DNA from: Meridianimarinicoccus zhengii
GTDB lineage: Bacteria; Pseudomonadota; Alphaproteobacteria; Rhodobacterales; Rhodobacteraceae
DNA length: 64,000 nt
Reading direction: 5' to 3'
Assembly (NCBI RefSeq): GCF_003254465.1
Contig: NZ_QDFI01000001.1
Span: 62,001 to 126,000 of the forward strand
A program made the translations under genes and the position numbers. The notes under the pieces were generated by a model. It searched no databases. It was not told where the DNA came from and saw nothing but the letters and a program-made list of their open reading frames with translations. Shown piece after piece: positions 60,640-64,000 of this stretch; the first letter of the stretch is position 1, and each line of letters begins with the position of its first letter.

Positions 60640-61425
60640 CTACCCCCGGCGTGCCAGCAGTTCCGCGTGCAGCGCGGGGTTGGCCGCCAGGATGCCCGGA
60701 GCACGCGGGTGCGGGCGGTTGAAGCTCAGCGCCGCGCCGTGCTGGTCGGTCGCAACGTGTCCGGATTCTTCCAGCAGAAGCATCCCGGCGGCGAGATCCC
60801 AGTCCCAGATCGGCATCGGCGTGAAGGCGGCGTCGAAGCGGCCCTCGGCCAGGGTGGCGAGCCGATAGGCCATCGGGCTGCGCTGCGTCGTTTCCATCGC
60901 CGGGGCGCCGCCGGGCCAGTGCGCCGCGTCCATCAGCGTGCGGCGTGCGAGGATCGTGCCGCCTTCGGGTGCTGTGCGCGGGCTTGCGGCAATGGCCCTG
61001 TCGTTGAGCGTTGCGCCATGCCCGCGCGCGGCGGTGTAGCACTTGTCCATCTTCGGCATCAGCACCACGGCGGCGGTGATCTGTCCGGCATGGGCCACGG
61101 CCAGCGCATGGCCCCAGTCCCGTCCGCCCGCGATGAAGCCGCGCGTGCCGTCAATCGGGTCCACGATGAAGATCGTATCGCGCGACAGGCGCGCATCGGT
61201 GTCGGGCGTTTCTTCGGACAGCCAGCCATAGTTCGGGCGCGCGGCGGTCAGGCGGTCGCGGAGCATGGTGTCCACGGCAAAATCGGCCTCGGTCACCGGG
61301 CCGGCCTCGCCCGGCTTGTCCCAGACCTGGGGGGATTGTCCGAAGTAGCCGAGCGCGAGATCGGCGGCGGCACGGGCAGCGTCCAGCAACAGCGCCAGGT
61401 CGGCGCGCGGATCAGGTGCCGGCAA
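60640..61425 (-). CDS. Inositol monophosphatase-family phosphatase
   Basis: The 261-residue protein has the family motifs in order: EAGPVTEADFAVD, WLSEETPD, VDPIDGTRGF and IWDWDLAAGMLL, with the metal ligands intact. It could be an inositol monophosphatase, a histidinol phosphatase (HisN type) or a CysQ-like nucleotidase. The DPIDGTRGF form differs from the DGTKEF of the CysQ encoded at 4,759, favouring a different substrate. Its first 14 bases overlap the end of the pmbA gene. Confidence 0.88.
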   Translation of the reverse strand: MPAPDPRADLALLLDAARAAADLALGYFGQSPQVWDKPGEAGPVTEADFAVDTMLRDRLTAARPNYGWLSEETPDTDARLSRDTIFIVDPIDGTRGFIAGGRDWGHALAVAHAGQITAAVVLMPKMDKCYTAARGHGATLNDRAIAASPRTAPEGGTILARRTLMDAAHWPGGAPAMETTQRSPMAYRLATLAEGRFDAAFTPMPIWDWDLAAGMLLLEESGHVATDQHGAALSFNRPHPRAPGILAANPALHAELLARRG

Positions 61426-62776
61426 TGGTCATGTCCTCCACCAGCAGCGACGGGATCGGGCGCGACAGGTGCGCCCGGGCGTCGTTGGCGGGGATGATGC
61501 GGCGCAGCATGTCGCGCAGGTTGCCCGCGATGGTGCATTCGTTGACGGCAAAGGCGGGCGTGCCGTTCTCGACCCAGATGCCCGATGCGCCGCGGGAGTA
61601 GTCGCCGGTGGTCGGGTTGATGGTGGACCCGATGAGCGAGGTGACGATCAGACCGGTACCCATCTGCGCGATCAGGTCGTCGCGGCTACGTGGACCGAGC
61701 GTGATGGCGAGGTTCCCGGCGGCGGGCGATGGCGGACCGGACGGGCCGCGGGTCGCCGACGCGGTGGAGGCGAGCCCCAGCTTGCGCGCGGTGCCGAGGT
61801 CGAGCACCCAGCCCGTCAGGCGCCCGTCCGCGACGATGGACCGGCGGGCCGTCGCCAGCCCCTCGGCGTCAAAGGGGCGGGAACCGGACACGCGGCGGCG
61901 GTGCGGATCCTCTATCAGGTCCATGCCGTCGGGCAGGACGGGTTCGCCCATGGCATTCAGCAGCCAGCTTGCGCCGCGGGCGATGGCGGTCCCGTTGATC
62001 GCCGCGGTCAGGTGTCCGATCAGCGATGCGGCGATGCGTTCGTCGAACAGGACAGGGTAGCGACCTGTGCGCGGCTGGCGGGCGCCTGCGCGTGCGAGCG
62101 TGCGTTCGGCGGCGATGCGCCCGATCGTGGCGGGGTCCGTCAGGTCGGCGCGGTGGCTGCGGGCGTCGCCGTGATAGTCGCGTTCCATGCCCGTGCCGGT
62201 ACCGGTGATCGCCACGCAGGACAGGCTGTGCGAGGTGCGCGCATAGCCGCCCTCGAACCCGTTGGTGGCCGCGAGATACATGGACCGGCGCGAAAAGCCG
62301 GCGCTGGCCTGGTCCACCTGTGAAATGCCGGGGACGTCGCGGGCCGCGGATTCGCAGGCCAGGGCCGCGTCCTGGAGGCTGGCGGCGTCGGGGTCCCCGT
62401 CAGGGTCTTCGAGGTCGAGCGACGTGCCTGCGCGGTCCGTGGCAAGGGTGTCCGGGTCGGCCAGGCCGATTGTCGGGTCCTCGGGCGCCTCGCGCGCCAT
62501 GGCGACGGCGCGTTCCGCCATCGCGGCGAGCGTTGCGGGGGACGTGTCCGAGGACGCCACGCAGGCCTGCCGGTGCCCCATCAGCACACGCAGGCCGATA
62601 TCGGTTCCTTCGGCGCGTTCCGCTTCTTCCAGCTTTCCGGCGCGCACGCCTATGCCCATGGAGACGCCGCGCATGACGATGGCGTCGGCAGCCTCGGCCC
62701 CGGCGGCGCGGGCCGCGTCGAGCAGGGCGTGGGCCAGCGCATCGGGCGCATCGGGGTCGGCGTAGGGTCGTGTCAT
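61412..62776 (-). CDS. TldD/PmbA-family metalloprotease-like protein
   Basis: The 454-residue protein matches PmbA/TldE: ADAIVMRGVSMGIGVRAGKL near the start, GHRQACVASSDTS, SFDAEG-like PFDAEGLATARRSIV, GSTINPTTGDYSRGASGIWV and NECTIAGNLRDMLRRIIPAN at the end. TldD/TldE complexes process peptides such as microcin B17 and CcdA. This single gene is the PmbA-like, non-catalytic member (no HEXXH), and no tldD is in the window. The ATG at 62776 (MTRPYAD) is the family-consistent start. Confidence 0.9.
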   Translation of the reverse strand: MTRPYADPDAPDALAHALLDAARAAGAEAADAIVMRGVSMGIGVRAGKLEEAERAEGTDIGLRVLMGHRQACVASSDTSPATLAAMAERAVAMAREAPEDPTIGLADPDTLATDRAGTSLDLEDPDGDPDAASLQDAALACESAARDVPGISQVDQASAGFSRRSMYLAATNGFEGGYARTSHSLSCVAITGTGTGMERDYHGDARSHRADLTDPATIGRIAAERTLARAGARQPRTGRYPVLFDERIAASLIGHLTAAINGTAIARGASWLLNAMGEPVLPDGMDLIEDPHRRRVSGSRPFDAEGLATARRSIVADGRLTGWVLDLGTARKLGLASTASATRGPSGPPSPAAGNLAITLGPRSRDDLIAQMGTGLIVTSLIGSTINPTTGDYSRGASGIWVENGTPAFAVNECTIAGNLRDMLRRIIPANDARAHLSRPIPSLLVEDMTIAGT

Positions 62777-62867
62777 CCGGGGGTCGCTCCGCTGCGGTCG
62801 GGGCAGAGGTAGACCGCTGACGGGTGGGGCGCAAGGCATGGGGGCATGACCGCCGGACCCGGTGCCG

Positions 62868-62936
62868 CGCGCCGGACGATCCCTACGCCGGATTGCAGGC
62901 CGGGGCCGCGATCCGGCGTAGGGATCGTCCGGCGCG
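62868..62936. repeat. Perfect 26-bp inverted repeat with a 17-base loop
   Basis: The left arm (62,868-62,893) contains GCCGGACGATCCCTACGCCG. The right arm (62,911-62,936) is its exact reverse complement over 26 bases. The loop is 17 bases of mostly G and C. It lies between the divergent pmbA-like and psiE-like genes, about 60 bases before the latter's start. Such a long perfect hairpin is too large for an ordinary terminator and has no T-tract; it may be a mobile or regulatory palindromic element. Confidence 0.8.
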
Positions 62937-62998
62937 GCGCAGTTGCCGCGGGGCGGTCAAGCGCCATGTTGACCAAGGGACAATCTTGGAGGCGTGCC

Positions 62999-63427
62999 AT
63001 GGCCATCGGTGTGCAGGACGACACGGGCGCCACGGACCGGCAGGCGGAAAAGCCGCTGGCCGAACGCGCCGTTGAGGCGATCATCAAGACGCTGGAGCGG
63101 CTATTGCTGGTAGTCGTGGTGGGCATGACGCTGGCGGCCTCCGCGGCCGAGGTGCTGATCGTGATCGAGACCCGCACGGTGGACCTGGGCGATATCCTGC
63201 TGATGTTCCTCTATGCCGAAGTGCTGGCGATGGTGTCGGTGTTCTACACCGGTCGCGGCTTGCCGATCGTCTTCCCGATCTTCATCGCCATCACGGCGCT
63301 CGCGCGTCTGATCGTGTTGCAGGGCAAGGAAATGGACCCCGCCAACATCCTGATCGAGGCGGGCGCGATCCTGCTTCTGGCGGTGGCCGCCGTGATCCTG
63401 CTGCGTTTCGTGCGGCGGGGCGGGTGA
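62999..63427 (+). CDS. PsiE-like phosphate-starvation-inducible membrane protein
   Basis: The 142-residue protein has four hydrophobic helices (LLLVVVVGMTLAASAAEVLI; ILLMFLYAEVLAMVSVFY; IVFPIFIAITALARLIVL; AILLLAVAAVILLRFV) and a PsiE pattern (LGDILLMFLYAEVLAMV with its conserved Glu). PsiE responds to phosphate starvation in E. coli but its biochemical role is unknown. A TTGGAGG ribosome-binding site supports the ATG at 62999. It ends 12 bases before the convergent DUF2125 gene. Confidence 0.85.
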   Translation: MAIGVQDDTGATDRQAEKPLAERAVEAIIKTLERLLLVVVVGMTLAASAAEVLIVIETRTVDLGDILLMFLYAEVLAMVSVFYTGRGLPIVFPIFIAITALARLIVLQGKEMDPANILIEAGAILLLAVAAVILLRFVRRGG

Positions 63428-63439
63428 TCGCCCTGTCCG

Positions 63440-64000
63440 CTAGCGCAGCTGCGTTCCGTTCACGACAAGCCCGCCACCGGGCAGCAGTTCGATCCGCGAA
63501 GTGAAGCTGTCGCCTTCGCCTTGCGTCGCGAACATCCCCAGCATCATCTGCGCGCCCATCGCCTGTTCCATGGTCATCGCGCCCGCGCCGATCGCCTGTT
63601 GCAACAGCCCGTTCAGGCCCATGGCCCGCAGGTCCATCGCGCCCACGGTCTGCGCCATGTCGGGCACGCCCATCGGCCCCGCGGGAATGTCGAACGCGCC
63701 GTCGCCCGCAATGCGGGCCGTACCCAGTTGCAGAGCGATCTCGGAGATACGGACGGCGCGGGGCAACAGGCCGGGCAGGTCTTCCGCCGCGTCTGCGTCG
63801 GGGCTCTCGAGATCCGCCTCCGCCCGCAGGGTCGCGGTACCGGGTTCGCGCGGCAGCGCCCCCATCGGGTCGATCAGCGCCCAGAGCCGGTCATCGGGCA
63901 CCACACCGCCAAGATCGAGCGAAAGCGCGGCTGTCTGCATCCCGTCGGCGGGTCCGGCGGGCAGTGACAGTGCCAGTGCCGCGCTGTCCGTCGCCACGCC
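63440..64000 (-). CDS. DUF2125 family protein (5' end beyond window)
   Basis: The minus-strand frame is open from the right edge to the stop at 63440; about 187 codons are visible and the gene continues past the window. The sequence is rich in Ala, Gly, Leu and Asp, with a LSLDLGGVVPDDRLWALIDP segment and an ELLPGGGLVVNGTQLR end. This is the C-terminal part of DUF2125 proteins, common alphaproteobacterial envelope-associated proteins of unknown function. The N-terminal signal would lie outside the window. Confidence 0.75.
   Translation of the reverse strand, partial: GVATDSAALALSLPAGPADGMQTAALSLDLGGVVPDDRLWALIDPMGALPREPGTATLRAEADLESPDADAAEDLPGLLPRAVRISEIALQLGTARIAGDGAFDIPAGPMGVPDMAQTVGAMDLRAMGLNGLLQQAIGAGAMTMEQAMGAQMMLGMFATQGEGDSFTSRIELLPGGGLVVNGTQLR

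Noticed and set aside
1-64000. tRNA, rRNA, riboswitch or replication-origin sequences
   Set aside because: The intergenic gaps were read on both strands, and no cloverleaf, rRNA segment, known riboswitch core or DnaA-box cluster was recognised.

Overview
The window is GC-rich and reads as a chromosomal segment of an alphaproteobacterium, most likely a Rhodobacterales (Roseobacter/Paracoccus-like) species. The support is gene order (lptC-lptA-lptB-hpf-ptsN; waaA-lpxK beside a DUF4170 gene; mutY/dciA/dsbA), a textbook alphaproteobacterial RpoH promoter before dnaK, abundant TRAP and TTT solute transporters, and a VPLPA-type C-terminal sorting signal. This assignment is inference from gene content; no rRNA or tRNA gene is present.

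Positions 1-29,100 are mostly conserved housekeeping genes. In order: radC (cut by the window edge), dnaJ-dnaK, alkB, cysQ-kdsB, galU, a lone Flp-type pilin gene coupled to ptsN, hpf, the LPS export operon lptB-lptA-lptC-kdsD with rnd, a yceI-like gene, a cupin gene and a UbiB/ABC1 kinase. Then comes a two-gene accessory module, an EACC1-like small protein followed by a membrane-anchored caspase-like protease (15.6-17.6 kb), which is the most novel-looking system here. After it come rlmN, a VPLPA-CTERM protein, an IalB-like protein, serB, an aldehyde dehydrogenase, a GNAT gene, a pirin gene, mutY, dciA, a dsbA-like gene, lpxK, waaA and a DUF4170 gene.

From 29.1 to 60.3 kb lies one long block of sugar-acid catabolism made of at least three regulons. 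(1) Glucuronides, 29.3-38.7 kb: FadR/UxuR-type regulator, beta-glucuronidase, a complete TRAP transporter split by a divergent promoter with a palindromic operator, a GH31 glycosidase and uronate isomerase UxaC. Its right edge carries the debris of a deleted sugar ABC locus (DeoR and permease fragments). (2) Gluconate, idonate and ketogluconate, 39.2-50.4 kb: SMP-30 lactonase, IdnD-like and 2-hydroxyacid dehydrogenases, SDR, a GarR-like dehydrogenase, gluconokinase, an ABC transporter with a LuxP-like binding protein, and a LacI-family regulator. Three LacI-type palindromes probably tie these genes together. (3) An unassigned sugar-acid pathway, 50.6-60.1 kb: TctCBA transporter, two TIM-barrel isomerases/epimerases, an enolase-superfamily dehydratase, a TetR regulator, a Gfo/Idh/MocA dehydrogenase and a DUF993 protein. 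Two nearly identical operators precede the two transcription units. A frameshifted 2-hydroxyacid dehydrogenase remnant ends this block.

From 60.6 kb the window returns to general genes: an inositol-monophosphatase-family gene, pmbA/tldD, a psiE-like membrane protein preceded by a perfect 26-bp inverted repeat, and a DUF2125 gene cut by the right edge. Outside the genes, the most unusual feature is a family of four-unit tandem arrays with an exact 11-bp period (GAGTCATACGC type). Two homologous copies lie at 13,991 and 29,120, and a diverged array of the same period lies at 14,105.
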